Below are positions 47,617 to 56,830 of a stretch of DNA of 64,000 nucleotides, piece by piece. The DNA is from Rubrivivax sp. (GTDB taxonomy: Bacteria > Pseudomonadota > Gammaproteobacteria > Burkholderiales > Burkholderiaceae_C). The notes beneath the pieces were generated by a model that saw only the letters and a program-made list of their open reading frames with translations, was not told the DNA's origin and did no database searches. A program made the position numbers and the translations under genes. Where the stretch lies: positions 186,001-250,000 of the forward strand of contig JADJYX010000001.1 of the NCBI GenBank assembly GCA_016719535.1, written 5' to 3'. The stretch's first letter is position 1. Each line of letters begins with the position of its first letter.

Positions 47617-49715
47617 CCCGCGTGCTGCCGCGCGTGGTGTCGCCGCTGCCGCCGCGGCCGCCCTCGCCCTGGACGGCGCTGCTCGACGGCCTGCCGCTGG
47701 CCGCCTGGGTGGTCGAGCTGCACGGGCGCAGCATCGTGGCCGTCAATGCGCCGGCCTGCGAACTGCTGGGCCGCAGCGCGGCCGAGCTGCTGGACAGCGC
47801 CGCCGCCACGCTGCTGGCCACGCCCGAGGACCTGTCGTACTGGGAGACGCTGGACGACGAGGGCCCCGGCAGCCTGCATTCGCACACCGTGCTGTGCGCA
47901 CCCGACGGGCGCCTGCTGCACGTCGAACGCTGGATCCGCCCGCTGCCGCCCGATGCCGCGCAGCCGGCTCGCCACCTGCTGGTGACGCTGCGCGACCGCA
48001 GCACCGAGCAGCAGGCTGCCGAAGCGCACGAAGCCGCCGCGGCCGAGTTGCGCGCCACGCTCGAATCCACGGCCGACGGCATCCTCGTCACCGACCTGGC
48101 CGGCCGCATCCGCAGCTTCAACCGCCGCTTCACGCAGATCTGGGGCATCCCCGAGGCGCTGCTGGAAAGCGCCGACGATGCCAAGGTGCACGACTGGATG
48201 CGGCGCAGCGTGATCGACCCCGAGACCTACCAGCGCCGGCTGGCTGCCATCCAGGATGCGGCGCTGCTGTCCAGCACCGAGCAGCTGCAGCTGCATGCCG
48301 GCCAGATGCTGGAACGCGTGAGCCGCCCGCTGTGGCAGCGCGGCCGCCCGGCCGGCCGCGTCTACAGCTACCGCGACCTGACGCGCCAGCGCGCCGCCGA
48401 CCAGCGCATCGACGAGCTCACGCACACCGATGCGCTGACCGGCCTGCCCAACCGCCGGCGGCTGGCCGAGCTCGTGCTGGAAGCGGCGGTGAAGTCGCGC
48501 CGCACCGGCGACGGTTTTGCGCTGCTGCTGGTCGACCTCGACCGTTTCCGCCAGATCAACGACAGCCTCGGCCACGGCGTCGGCGACGAGGTGCTGCGCA
48601 CCGTGGCCTGCCGGCTGCAGGGCTGCCTGCGCGCGGGCGACGACATTGCCCGCGTCGGCGGCGACCAGTTTGCGCTGCTGGTGCCGGGCGCCGACGCCGC
48701 CGCCGCCGAGACGCTGGCGCGCCGGCTGCTCAACGCCGTCGGCCAGGCCAGCAGCCTCGACGGCGCGCAGTTCACGCTGACCTGCAGCATCGGCGTGGCG
48801 CTGTGCCCGCAGCATGGCCGCAGCATCGACGAGCTGCTGCGCCAGGCCGAAGCGGCGATGCGCGCCGTCAAGGACGCCGGCCGCGCCAACTACCGCGTGC
48901 ACCACCCGCTGGTGCAGGGCGACCTGCGCCAGTACATGCGGCTCGACCACGCCATGCGCCAGGCGCTGGTGAGCGGGCGCCTGCGCCTCAACTACCAGCC
49001 GCAGGTCGACCTTGCCAGCGGCGAGGTGGTCGGCTGCGAGGCGCTGATCCGCTGGCGCGACCCCGAGCTGGGCGAGGTCTCGCCGGGGCAGTTCATCCCG
49101 GTGGCCGAGGAGACCGGCTTCATCGTCGCCATCGGCGACTGGGTGCTGTCGCAGGCCATGCGCCAGGCGGCGCTGTGGCACGAGCGCGGCACGCCGATGC
49201 CGATCGCCGTCAACGTCTCGGCGCTGCAGTTCCAGCAGGCGCAGTTCACCGACCGCGTGGCCAGCATGCTGGCCGTCAGCGGGCTGCCCGCCCACCTGCT
49301 GGAGCTCGAACTGACCGAGTCGATCCTGGTGCGCGACGCCGACGAGGCGCTGCACCGCCTGCAGGCGCTGGCACGGCTGGGCGTGCAGCTGTCGATCGAC
49401 GATTTCGGCACCGGCTATTCGAGCCTGGCCTACCTGAAGCGCTTTCCGATCCGCAAGCTCAAGATCGACCGCAGCTTCGTGCGCGGCCTGCCCGACGACG
49501 ACAGCGACGCCGGCATCGTGCGCGCCATCCTGCAGATGGCGCGTGCGCTGGGCATGCAGGTGATCGCCGAGGGCGTGGAAACCGAACCGCAGCGCGCCTT
49601 CCTGCAGGCCGAGGGCTGTGTGCAGTTCCAGGGCTTCCTGTTCAGCCCGGCGATCGATGCGCTGAGCTTCGAGCACCGGCTGCTGCGCCCGGCCCCACCG
49701 GCGCGCGGCGCCTGA
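47601..49715 (+). CDS. PAS-GGDEF-EAL composite protein
   Basis: The 704-aa cytoplasmic protein has two PAS domains (VVELHGRSIVAVNAPACELLG near 40; ESTADGILVTDLAGRIRSFN near 155), a GGDEF domain whose active-site motif reads RVGGDQFALLV (Gln for Glu, near 352) and an EAL domain with GCEALIRWRD (near 479), DDFGTGYSSLAYLK and EGVETEPQ. The EAL signature is intact, so phosphodiesterase activity is likely; cyclase activity is doubtful. The GTG at 47601 has AGGAGG four bases upstream, inside the HD-GYP gene, indicating translational coupling. Confidence 0.9.
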   Translation: MHRALTRVLPRVVSPLPPRPPSPWTALLDGLPLAAWVVELHGRSIVAVNAPACELLGRSAAELLDSAAATLLATPEDLSYWETLDDEGPGSLHSHTVLCAPDGRLLHVERWIRPLPPDAAQPARHLLVTLRDRSTEQQAAEAHEAAAAELRATLESTADGILVTDLAGRIRSFNRRFTQIWGIPEALLESADDAKVHDWMRRSVIDPETYQRRLAAIQDAALLSSTEQLQLHAGQMLERVSRPLWQRGRPAGRVYSYRDLTRQRAADQRIDELTHTDALTGLPNRRRLAELVLEAAVKSRRTGDGFALLLVDLDRFRQINDSLGHGVGDEVLRTVACRLQGCLRAGDDIARVGGDQFALLVPGADAAAAETLARRLLNAVGQASSLDGAQFTLTCSIGVALCPQHGRSIDELLRQAEAAMRAVKDAGRANYRVHHPLVQGDLRQYMRLDHAMRQALVSGRLRLNYQPQVDLASGEVVGCEALIRWRDPELGEVSPGQFIPVAEETGFIVAIGDWVLSQAMRQAALWHERGTPMPIAVNVSALQFQQAQFTDRVASMLAVSGLPAHLLELELTESILVRDADEALHRLQALARLGVQLSIDDFGTGYSSLAYLKRFPIRKLKIDRSFVRGLPDDDSDAGIVRAILQMARALGMQVIAEGVETEPQRAFLQAEGCVQFQGFLFSPAIDALSFEHRLLRPAPPARGA

Positions 49716-49768
49716 CCGACAATCACCGCCCTGGCGCCGACGGCGGCGCCGACAGCGGCAGCGCGGCG

Positions 49769-50086
49769 ATGATCTACAAATTCAAGAGCAAGGCCACCGG
49801 CGATCTCATCATGCTGGGTCCCAACGGCGACCAGCTGCTGCGCCTGCTCGGCCGCGAGCCAGCCCCCAAGGGCATCATCGAGCCCGCCGACATGCCGGCT
49901 GCGCGGCAGCGGCTCGAAGCCGCGCTGGCCGACGCCGAAGCCGCCGCTGCGCAGGCCGGCGCCGACGGCCAGCCCGACGACGAACGCACGCGCGAGGCCG
50001 TGGGCCTGCGCCAGCGCGTGTGGCCGATGTTGCAGATGCTCGAGCGCGCTGCGGCGGCGCGCGAAGCCATCGTCTGGGGCGTGTGA
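49769..50086 (+). CDS. DUF1840 domain protein
   Basis: The 105-aa protein begins MIYKFKSKATGDLIMLGPNGDQLLRLLG and GIIEPADMPAARQRLEAAL, the DUF1840 pattern found widely in Betaproteobacteria. An alanine/glutamate-rich middle is followed by VGLRQRVWPMLQMLERAAAAREAIVWGV. The function is unknown. It sits 53 bases after the GGDEF-EAL gene and five bases before the phosphatase start, probably in one transcript with the latter. Confidence 0.85.
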   Translation: MIYKFKSKATGDLIMLGPNGDQLLRLLGREPAPKGIIEPADMPAARQRLEAALADAEAAAAQAGADGQPDDERTREAVGLRQRVWPMLQMLERAAAAREAIVWGV

Positions 50087-50091
50087 CGCCG

Positions 50092-50745
50092 ATGCACGCC
50101 GAAGGCGGGGCGGACCTGTCGGCGGCCGCCACCCGCGTCATCGCGGTGCGCCATGGCCAGACGGCCTGGAATGCCGCGCTGCGCATCCAGGGCCACACCG
50201 ACATTCCGCTCGACGAGCGCGGCCGCTGGCAGGCGGCGCGGCTGGCGCAGGCGCTGGCGCACGAGACGGTGCATGCGGTCTACAGCAGCGACCTGCAGCG
50301 CGCGCGCGACACGGCACGCGCCTACGCCGCCGGCGCCGGGCTGGCGGTGCACGACGTGCCGGGGCTGCGCGAGCGCCGCTTCGGCCACTTCGAAGGCCTG
50401 AGCTTCGACGACATCGAGCGCCACTGGCCCGACGACGCGCGGCGCTGGCGCCGCCGCGAGCCCGACTTCGCGCCCGGCGACGGCGAATCGCTGCGCGACT
50501 TCCACCACCGCTGCGTGGCCGCCTGCGCGGCGCTGGCCGCGCGCCACCGCGGGCAGACCATCCTGGTGGTGGCGCATGGCGGCGTGCTCGACTGCCTGTA
50601 CCGCGCCGCCACGCGCACCAGCGTCGACGCGCCGCGCAGCTGGCAGCTGGGCAACGCCACCGTCAACCGGCTGCTTCACACCGACGCCGGGTTCACGTTG
50701 GTGGGCTGGAACGACGAACAGCACCTGGCCGACGACGCGCCGTGA
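50092..50745 (+). CDS. Histidine phosphatase family protein (second copy)
   Basis: The 217-aa protein has the phosphohistidine motif AVRHGQTAWN (near residue 19), conserved Arg in YSSDLQRARDTA, acid Glu in RFGHFEGLSFDDIE and His in VVAHGGVLDCLYRA. It belongs to the GpmB/alpha-ribazole phosphatase superfamily and is a paralogue of the gene at 17246. A GTG at 50083 overlapping the DUF1840 stop is an alternative start. It is convergent with pilY1 across a strong hairpin. Confidence 0.9.
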   Translation: MHAEGGADLSAAATRVIAVRHGQTAWNAALRIQGHTDIPLDERGRWQAARLAQALAHETVHAVYSSDLQRARDTARAYAAGAGLAVHDVPGLRERRFGHFEGLSFDDIERHWPDDARRWRRREPDFAPGDGESLRDFHHRCVAACAALAARHRGQTILVVAHGGVLDCLYRAATRTSVDAPRSWQLGNATVNRLLHTDAGFTLVGWNDEQHLADDAP

Positions 50746-50792
50746 GAACGCTCAGCGCGCGCGCGTGAAATCGCGCCCGCCTCCGCCAGGCG

Positions 50793-50814
50793 TTCGACGC
50801 CTTCCGGCGTCGAA
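50793..50814. terminator. Bidirectional terminator hairpin
   Basis: A perfect 9-bp stem, TTCGACGCC (50793-50801) with GGCGTCGAA (50806-50814), closed by a TTCC tetraloop, lies between the convergent phosphatase and pilY1 stops. There is no T tract. It probably terminates or stabilises transcripts from both sides. Confidence 0.6.
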
Positions 50815-50823
50815 TGTCCTGGC

Positions 50824-53800
50824 TCAGCGCCGGATCTCGCGCCAGGCATTCTTCGCCGGCGTGATCGTCACGCACTGCGTGATCTGGCGCTTCCACGACG
50901 CACCATCGGTGGTCTGACCCGAGCCCACGATGTGCTGGCAGGGCGTGCCGCCCGGCGGCGGCGGCGGCGGGCAGTTCGCCCCGGTGCACGCCGGCGGCTG
51001 GCCATCCGACGTCAGCAGCAGGTTGACGCCCGAGCTGTTGGCCGTGGCCGAGATCTGGGTGCCGACGAAGGTGGCGCCCGGATATTTGCTGCCGTCCAGC
51101 ACCTTCAGCACGTACAGGTAGGAACTGGCCGTGCAGTCGGTGCTGCCGGCGACGTTGGTGACGAAGGTGACGGCACCCCGCGAGACCGAGGGCCGCGTAT
51201 TGGCATGCTCGCCCAGCGGCAGGTCCACGTACCAGCCGCGGCCGGTCGTCCAGTCGACGCTGACGCTGGTGATGGTGTCGGCACCCTTGTTGTAGGTCTG
51301 CTGCACCAGCGAGGCGCGCGCGTTGAGCAGTTCGGCGCCGTCGGCGACGGCATAGAAGGTCTGGGGCGCGGTGCTGCCGAAATCGCCGATGTCCAGCAAG
51401 CGGCCGGTTCCTACCAGCACGATGCGCTTGCCGCCGTACGCCAGCAGTTCCGGCGCCGCCGTCACCGGTTGCAGGTTGCCGCTCGCATCCTTCAGCACCG
51501 CGATGCGCGCGGGCGCAGGCTTGTCGACGAGGTCGAACTTCCACACGTTGCCTCGCAGGTCGCCGCCGAAGACAAAGCGCACCGAACCGTCGGCCTCGAC
51601 GAAGGGGCTGATATGGGCCAGGCCCGATTCCGCCGCCAAGGTGCCGTCGGCGACGGTGAACTCGTGCAGGATGGCGCCGCTGGCAGGGTCGAGCATCCAC
51701 AGCCGGCCCTTTCCGTCATGGGTGTTGTTGTAGCCCGAGGTCAACAGCACGGCGAAGTTGCCGCTCGGCAGCCGCACGACCGCCGGGCGACCCAGGGTCT
51801 GGCCGACCTTGCTCTGCGTCGTGGCGTCGCCGGCGGACGGGAACTCCCACTTGACGGCAGCAGCGAGCTGGCCTTCGCTCAGGGTGCGCGGGCTGCTGAC
51901 GTCGATGGCGTAGTAGCTGCGGCCGGCCGCGCCCATGCCGGCCACCAGCAGCTTGCTGCCGGCCCCGGTCTTGCCGATCACCGGCGAACCGTCGAGCTGC
52001 GTCTTGAAGGCGTAGCCGCGGCCCGTCGTCTGGCCGATGTCGGGCAGCACGGCGCGCGGCACGTAGGCCCACAGTTCCTTGCCGGGGTCGTCGCGCGTGT
52101 CCACGGCATGCAGCATGCCCTCGCCCGAGGCGAAGTAGACGACGCCTTCGTCGCGCGCCACCACCGGCTCGGCGTTGATGACGGCACCGATCAGGCCGGT
52201 GCGCGTGCGGAACTTGGTGCCCTCGTGCGTGCGGTCGCCGCGCAGGTAGTCGATGACCTCGCCGCTGTCGCCCCATACAGAGCCCGGGTTGACCAGCGCC
52301 CCCACGCTGGCGGCGGTGAATCCGACGCCGGCAGCGCCGTTGTGGCTGGCGATCACCCGCGTGCCCCACGCGCGCGCCAGCAGCTTGGCACCCGTCGACC
52401 ACACGGGGGTTGCGTTGACATCGCCCGTGACCGCACTGATCGCGTTGGCCGTCAGGTCACCGACCCAGCCGGCCGGGTTGTAGGTGCCGAAATAGGCGCG
52501 CGAATCACCGCGTTGCAGGTTGACCGTGCTCACTGCAATCCCGCCTTGCGCGCCGGTCTGGTTCAGGATGTCGTTGATGGCGGCCCGGATGCCGGCGACG
52601 GTGCTGGTGGGGTTGTTGGCCAGGAACATCAGCCCACGGCCATTGAGGGTGGCGTGCCAGAGGTCGTCGAGCATGGTCGGCGTATCGGGCACGGGCACCG
52701 GCCAGGTCGGTGCGGTGACGAAGGGGTCGGTCGCCGAAGGCCAGATCGAGCCGGAAACCCCGAGCGAGATGGCGTAGGTGTTGACATGCAGGTTGGGATT
52801 GTGGTCGGCGTTGGGCGCGCTGGATCCACTGACCGGCACCTTGCCCGCCACCAGTGCCGAGCCGCCGCTGGCCCGCAGCTGGCGCGTGTAGTAGGCCAGT
52901 GCCAGGTCGGCCAGCGAGCCTGCGGGCGTCGTCGTGTAGGGCGCGGCGGCGCCGTAGGTCGCCTGGCTGTAGGCGGGCACGGTGACGCCGCTGGGCGCAT
53001 TGGCAAAGCCGTCGGTGACGACGAACATCGCATTGCGCTGGCAGGCGTACTGCACGATGCCGGTGTTGGTATTGAACTGGTCGCCGATCACCTGCATGGT
53101 CTTGTGCGTCGGCGTGGCGGCCTGGTCGGGGGTCAGGCGGTAGAAGTCGCCCAGCGTGCGCAGCCGGTTCGACGACGCTGCCGTCGCGTCGGCATCGAAC
53201 ATCGTGATCGCCGGCGGGGTGGCCTGCGCGGCCTGCGCAAAGCGCATCGTGCCCATGCGCACGCCGGTCAGGTTTTCGAGCACCTCGCCCATCGACCCTG
53301 CCAGCGACAGCTTGCGCTTGCGGTAGTAGGTGAACCAGTTGGCAAAATTCTGCAGCTCGGCCGCATGGTTGCGGCCCGAGGGAAAGGTGTTGCCGGCCTT
53401 GATCTCGTAGCGCTTGAGCTTGGTCGTGCCGTTGGGTGCCAGCACACAGGCGCTGCCGTCCACGACGCAGTTCTCGGCGTGCCAGTATGTCGCCGGGTAG
53501 TAGGGGATAGACGCGAAGCATTCCTTGCCCGCCGCCGTCGTCAGTTCGACGGTCAGCGTCTGCGCGGTGCCGCCATAGCAGGCGCCCGACGTGGCGCTGC
53601 TGGCATTGAGCCGGCTGCCCACGGGCACCTTCATGCCGGGGTCGACGAAGAAGCGGTAGCCGTCGGCCGTCCACTTGGCGCCGGCGTTGGTCGAATTCCA
53701 CTCCTGCGTCAGGTTCAGCGTCGGCGCGCCGGGCTCGGTCGGGTGGATCTTGGCGGCCGCCGGCGGCGAGTCGCTGAAGCTCTTGACCGAGCCGTCGAAA

Positions 53801-54267
53801 TAGCCCGGCGCCCAGGGCTTGTAGGTGATCGTCGGGTCGTAATACTGCGGGTTGAAGGCCGCCGAGCGCAGCCATGCGAACTGAGGCGTCGGCGGCACCA
53901 CCTTGTACCAGGTCTCGCCGCTGCCGTAGATACCCCCACCGGGCGCATCGCCGGCCGGGTTGGCGGCGATGATCCAGCCGACCGGGAACAGGTAGGTGTA
54001 GCGGTCGCCCGATCCGCCGAAGCGCGGCTTGCCGCTGGCTGCGTCCCACGCGGTGCTGCCGTCCCACCACATGACGCCGCTGCTCGATCCGATCAGGATC
54101 TCCCAGTCCATCGAGCCCGAGTCGTCGATGCCGTAGACGAGGTTCGGCTTGGCCAGCACCGCCGCCTTCAACGGCAGCTCGGCGATGTTGGTGGCCTGCG
54201 ATGCAGTGCCTCCCAGCAACGCACCCAGGGCCACGAGCGAAACGGCGAGGTTGACGGCGATCTTCAT
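50824..54267 (-). CDS. pilY1: PilY1/PilC family type IV pilus tip adhesin
   Basis: The 1147-aa secreted protein has a signal peptide (residues 1-25) and a vWA-like N-terminal region. A metal-site-like DDSGSMDWE lies near residue 46. The large C-terminal beta-propeller has EGVVYFASGEGMLHAVDTRD and AYVPRAVLPDIGQTTGRGYAF. The end is a Pro- and Cys-rich linker and PAKNAWREIRR. PilY1 sits at the pilus tip, primes pilus assembly together with minor pilins and acts in adhesion and surface sensing. It is last in the leftward minor-pilin operon, 41 bases after pilX. AGGGG lies seven bases before the ATG. Confidence 0.93.
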   Translation of the reverse strand: MKIAVNLAVSLVALGALLGGTASQATNIAELPLKAAVLAKPNLVYGIDDSGSMDWEILIGSSSGVMWWDGSTAWDAASGKPRFGGSGDRYTYLFPVGWIIAANPAGDAPGGGIYGSGETWYKVVPPTPQFAWLRSAAFNPQYYDPTITYKPWAPGYFDGSVKSFSDSPPAAAKIHPTEPGAPTLNLTQEWNSTNAGAKWTADGYRFFVDPGMKVPVGSRLNASSATSGACYGGTAQTLTVELTTAAGKECFASIPYYPATYWHAENCVVDGSACVLAPNGTTKLKRYEIKAGNTFPSGRNHAAELQNFANWFTYYRKRKLSLAGSMGEVLENLTGVRMGTMRFAQAAQATPPAITMFDADATAASSNRLRTLGDFYRLTPDQAATPTHKTMQVIGDQFNTNTGIVQYACQRNAMFVVTDGFANAPSGVTVPAYSQATYGAAAPYTTTPAGSLADLALAYYTRQLRASGGSALVAGKVPVSGSSAPNADHNPNLHVNTYAISLGVSGSIWPSATDPFVTAPTWPVPVPDTPTMLDDLWHATLNGRGLMFLANNPTSTVAGIRAAINDILNQTGAQGGIAVSTVNLQRGDSRAYFGTYNPAGWVGDLTANAISAVTGDVNATPVWSTGAKLLARAWGTRVIASHNGAAGVGFTAASVGALVNPGSVWGDSGEVIDYLRGDRTHEGTKFRTRTGLIGAVINAEPVVARDEGVVYFASGEGMLHAVDTRDDPGKELWAYVPRAVLPDIGQTTGRGYAFKTQLDGSPVIGKTGAGSKLLVAGMGAAGRSYYAIDVSSPRTLSEGQLAAAVKWEFPSAGDATTQSKVGQTLGRPAVVRLPSGNFAVLLTSGYNNTHDGKGRLWMLDPASGAILHEFTVADGTLAAESGLAHISPFVEADGSVRFVFGGDLRGNVWKFDLVDKPAPARIAVLKDASGNLQPVTAAPELLAYGGKRIVLVGTGRLLDIGDFGSTAPQTFYAVADGAELLNARASLVQQTYNKGADTITSVSVDWTTGRGWYVDLPLGEHANTRPSVSRGAVTFVTNVAGSTDCTASSYLYVLKVLDGSKYPGATFVGTQISATANSSGVNLLLTSDGQPPACTGANCPPPPPPGGTPCQHIVGSGQTTDGASWKRQITQCVTITPAKNAWREIRR

Positions 54268-54308
54268 GGGGACGACCCCTTTGCTGACGGTGGGCGGACC
54301 GCGGCCGG

Positions 54309-54836
54309 TCAACCCTTGGTGATGAGGGCCTGGACCCAGGCCTGGGTGTCCTTGGGCCCCATCACGCGGACGGTGATGCGGAACTGGCGCGCGGTGGGCG
54401 GGTCGGGCTTTTCCTTGTTGGTGGCCGACTCGATCTGCGGCACCTGCTTGACCAGGCACTGGCGCAACGGCTCGGTGACCGGCATCGCGCCCGTGCAGAC
54501 ACGGTCGACGACATAGCGCACGCGGTAGGCACCGACCACGAGTTCGGGCGCGAGGTCGAAATCGACGGTGGGCACGCCGTTGGCGTCCTGCGCCTGCGTG
54601 GTGGCGTAGTACCAGTTGCCGGCGCTGGTGTTCTCGTCGACCAGCGCCTGCACGGCCGCGAATGCGGTGTTGACGCCGACCTCCGAGGCCTGCAGAGAGG
54701 TCTCGCGGAAGGCCGCGTTGCCCGCGGCCAGCGTGCCGACCTCGGTCATGCGCGCCAGCGCCATGCCGCCCAGCAGCATGACCGTCAGCAGCACCAGCAC
54801 GACGACCATCGTGACGCCTCGTTGTTGCGGCTTCAT
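54309..54836 (-). CDS. pilX: Minor pilin PilX
   Basis: The 175-aa protein begins MKPQQRGVTMVVVLVLLTVMLLGGMALAR, a short prepilin leader and hydrophobic N-terminal helix without the Glu5 of classical pilins, as is usual for PilX. The second part follows the PilX layout, including TSLQASEVGVNTAFAAVQALV. It joins PilV, PilW and PilE to form the priming complex with PilY1. The start overlaps the pilW stop by four bases. Confidence 0.88.
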   Translation of the reverse strand: MKPQQRGVTMVVVLVLLTVMLLGGMALARMTEVGTLAAGNAAFRETSLQASEVGVNTAFAAVQALVDENTSAGNWYYATTQAQDANGVPTVDFDLAPELVVGAYRVRYVVDRVCTGAMPVTEPLRQCLVKQVPQIESATNKEKPDPPTARQFRITVRVMGPKDTQAWVQALITKG

Positions 54837-55918
54837 GGTGTCTTGATCCCCAGCACCAGGTTGCGCAGCGGGATCACCACGACCGCCGTGCGGAAGCGGT
54901 AGCAGGCCCAGTCGCTGACGTCGGGCTCGACGGTGGCGCCGAACAGCACCGGTTTGGCCAGGCTGGCCTCGCAGACGCCGGCACTGTTGACCTTCTCGCG
55001 CTGCGGGCTGCGCACGACCACGCCGACGCGGATGGCACGCACGCGCGGGATGTTGTTGAGGTCCAGCGCCGCGAAGGCGCCGGTGGCGTCGACCCAGTTC
55101 TCCAGCGTCTTGCTCGTCAGCACTGCCGACGACACGCCGTACTGCGCCCGCAGTGCCATCACGTTGCGCGCCAGCACGGCGCTGGTGCCGTCGAACGGGC
55201 GCTCGAGGACCAGGTCGCTGCCGCTCAGCCGGTAGCGCTGCCAGCGCAGCTGACCGAGCAGGGTCACGCCACCGCCGCTGTCGCTGTAGGTCGGCACGTT
55301 GGTGAAGACACCGTCGTTGTGGGCGCCGCCGGCGGCAAAGCTGATCACCTGCGGCGTGTCGACGGTGGACGCCGCGACCGCCGTCACCGTGCGCACCGTG
55401 CAGGGGTCGGCCGCATTCTCGGGCGACAACAGCACGGCATCGCCCACCACGGCCGGCAGAAAGGACTTCACGCTCGCATTGACCCCGCTGCTGGCGAGCG
55501 CCAGCAGCACGTGGGCGCCCGATTCCACGCGCGATGACTGCATGACGTCGATGCGGTCGAGACCGCCCGCGCGCGTGACACTGACGGGCGCGAACGCGGT
55601 GCCGTCGAGGTGCGTGGTGGCGCCGATGCTCAGGTTGAGCCGGCTGCACAGGAAGCGCGAATCACCGAAGAAGCCCAGCCCGGCGCTGGCGGCGTCGTTC
55701 TTCAACGCCGCCAGCGCGGTGTTGACGTTGACGGCCACGCCCCCGACGCCGATGCCCTGGCGCTGCGAAGCCGTGAACATGACCGCGCTGCTGGACGCGG
55801 CCAGGCCAACGATCAGCGCCACCACCAGGCCGACCATCAGCTCGATGATCGAAAGGCCGCGCTGGCGCCGGGCGAAACCGACCGCGGGCGCGGACAGGGG
55901 CAGATGGTCAGCGGACAT
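54833..55918 (-). CDS. pilW: Minor pilin PilW
   Basis: The 361-aa protein has a type IV prepilin cleavage region QRGLSIIELMVGLVVALIVG (Gly before the cut, Glu5 present) after a 20-residue leader, and a large C-terminal globular part of PilW type (SRVESGAHVLLAL, VRAIRVGVVVRSPQ, YRFRTAVVVIPLRNLVLG). It is a minor pilin of the tip-priming complex. Its start overlaps the pilV stop and its stop overlaps the pilX start, so the operon is translated as a coupled unit. Confidence 0.9.
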   Translation of the reverse strand: MSADHLPLSAPAVGFARRQRGLSIIELMVGLVVALIVGLAASSSAVMFTASQRQGIGVGGVAVNVNTALAALKNDAASAGLGFFGDSRFLCSRLNLSIGATTHLDGTAFAPVSVTRAGGLDRIDVMQSSRVESGAHVLLALASSGVNASVKSFLPAVVGDAVLLSPENAADPCTVRTVTAVAASTVDTPQVISFAAGGAHNDGVFTNVPTYSDSGGGVTLLGQLRWQRYRLSGSDLVLERPFDGTSAVLARNVMALRAQYGVSSAVLTSKTLENWVDATGAFAALDLNNIPRVRAIRVGVVVRSPQREKVNSAGVCEASLAKPVLFGATVEPDVSDWACYRFRTAVVVIPLRNLVLGIKTP

Positions 55919-56336
55919 CGGTCACCACATTCAGCAATCGCGGGTCGGCGTTGTCGCGGGCTGTCCAGCCGATGCTCACCGTCATGCGGCCGCTGGCGGC
56001 ATTCAGTGCGACGGCGCGCGTCACCGTGCCGGGCAAGGCCGCGCCGACGCGGTTCGCCCAGTCGGTGGTGCGGGCGGTGGCGGCCGGCGAGTTGCAGACC
56101 CCGGCCTGCGGCAGCGTGTAACAGGCGGCGTTGGCGGTGTCCACGAGCACGGTATTCAGCAGCTCGTCGGCCAATTGCACGGCGGTGGTGCGCAGCTGCG
56201 CATCGGTGGCGGACGTCACCATGCGGCCTTGCATGCGCGTCATGCCGATGAGTCCGAACGACAGGATCGCGATCGCGATCAGCGCATCGATCAGGCTCAC
56301 CCCGCGCTGGCGAGCAGAGCGGCTCGGCTGGTTCAT
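55908..56336 (-). CDS. pilV: Minor pilin PilV
   Basis: The 142-aa protein has the PilV-type prepilin motif QRGVSLIDALIAIAILSFGLIGM (Asp in place of Glu5, commonly seen in PilV) and the DELLN..NAACYT region that follows in the family. It is the short partner of PilW/PilX in the priming complex. The gene overlaps its neighbours by four bases upstream (fimT) and eleven downstream (pilW). Confidence 0.87.
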   Translation of the reverse strand: MNQPSRSARQRGVSLIDALIAIAILSFGLIGMTRMQGRMVTSATDAQLRTTAVQLADELLNTVLVDTANAACYTLPQAGVCNSPAATARTTDWANRVGAALPGTVTRAVALNAASGRMTVSIGWTARDNADPRLLNVVTDVR

Positions 56337-56830
56337 GGGCAGCTCACCTGTTGGTTGGCACACAAACGCGCCGCGCCGCCGGCATCGACGCGCAGACCCG
56401 GGCAGCGCAGTTCCGTCGAGCAGGTCGCGCCCGTCATCGACAGATTGATCGAGACGGCCGTGCCGAAAGGCGCCGGCCGCCCTTCGGGTCCGAACGTGAA
56501 ATTGCCCACCGGCGCCGTCACGCCGTCGGTGAAGCTGCGCGCGCGCAGCAGCACGGGCGCCCCGGGCGTCGTCATGTCGTGCACCTGCACGGTGTCGGCG
56601 CCGGTCGACACGCGCACGTTCGTGTTGCGCTTGATGGCCTCGCTCTGCGCGATCAGCGTTTCCGCGAACAGCAGGTTGCCCGATTCGCGCAGTCGCGAGT
56701 TCATCACCATGTCGCCCATGTAAGGTGCCGCCGCGGCCACCAGCACAGCCAGCACCGCCAGGCCGACCATCAGCTCGATCAGGGTGACGCCGCGCGCAGC
56801 CGCGGCGGCGGGGACCCTCAGGCATCGCAT
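56333..56830 (-). CDS. fimT: GspH/FimT family pseudopilin
   Basis: The 165-aa protein has the prepilin motif ARGVTLIELMVGLAVLAVLVAAAAPYM after a 14-residue leader, and the GspH/FimT body SRLRESGNLLFAETLIAQSEAIKRNTNVRVS. FimT-type proteins are minor pilins involved in pilus assembly or DNA binding during natural transformation. It is second in the leftward operon, its start overlapping the pilE end by 13 bases. Confidence 0.88.
   Translation of the reverse strand: MRCLRVPAAAAARGVTLIELMVGLAVLAVLVAAAAPYMGDMVMNSRLRESGNLLFAETLIAQSEAIKRNTNVRVSTGADTVQVHDMTTPGAPVLLRARSFTDGVTAPVGNFTFGPEGRPAPFGTAVSINLSMTGATCSTELRCPGLRVDAGGAARLCANQQVSCP

Noticed and set aside
50932..54516. A 1194-residue frame antisense to pilY1, and similar long antisense frames over glnE and the RND pump
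   Set aside because: High G+C removes stop codons from complementary frames; these show skewed, repetitive composition and no domains.
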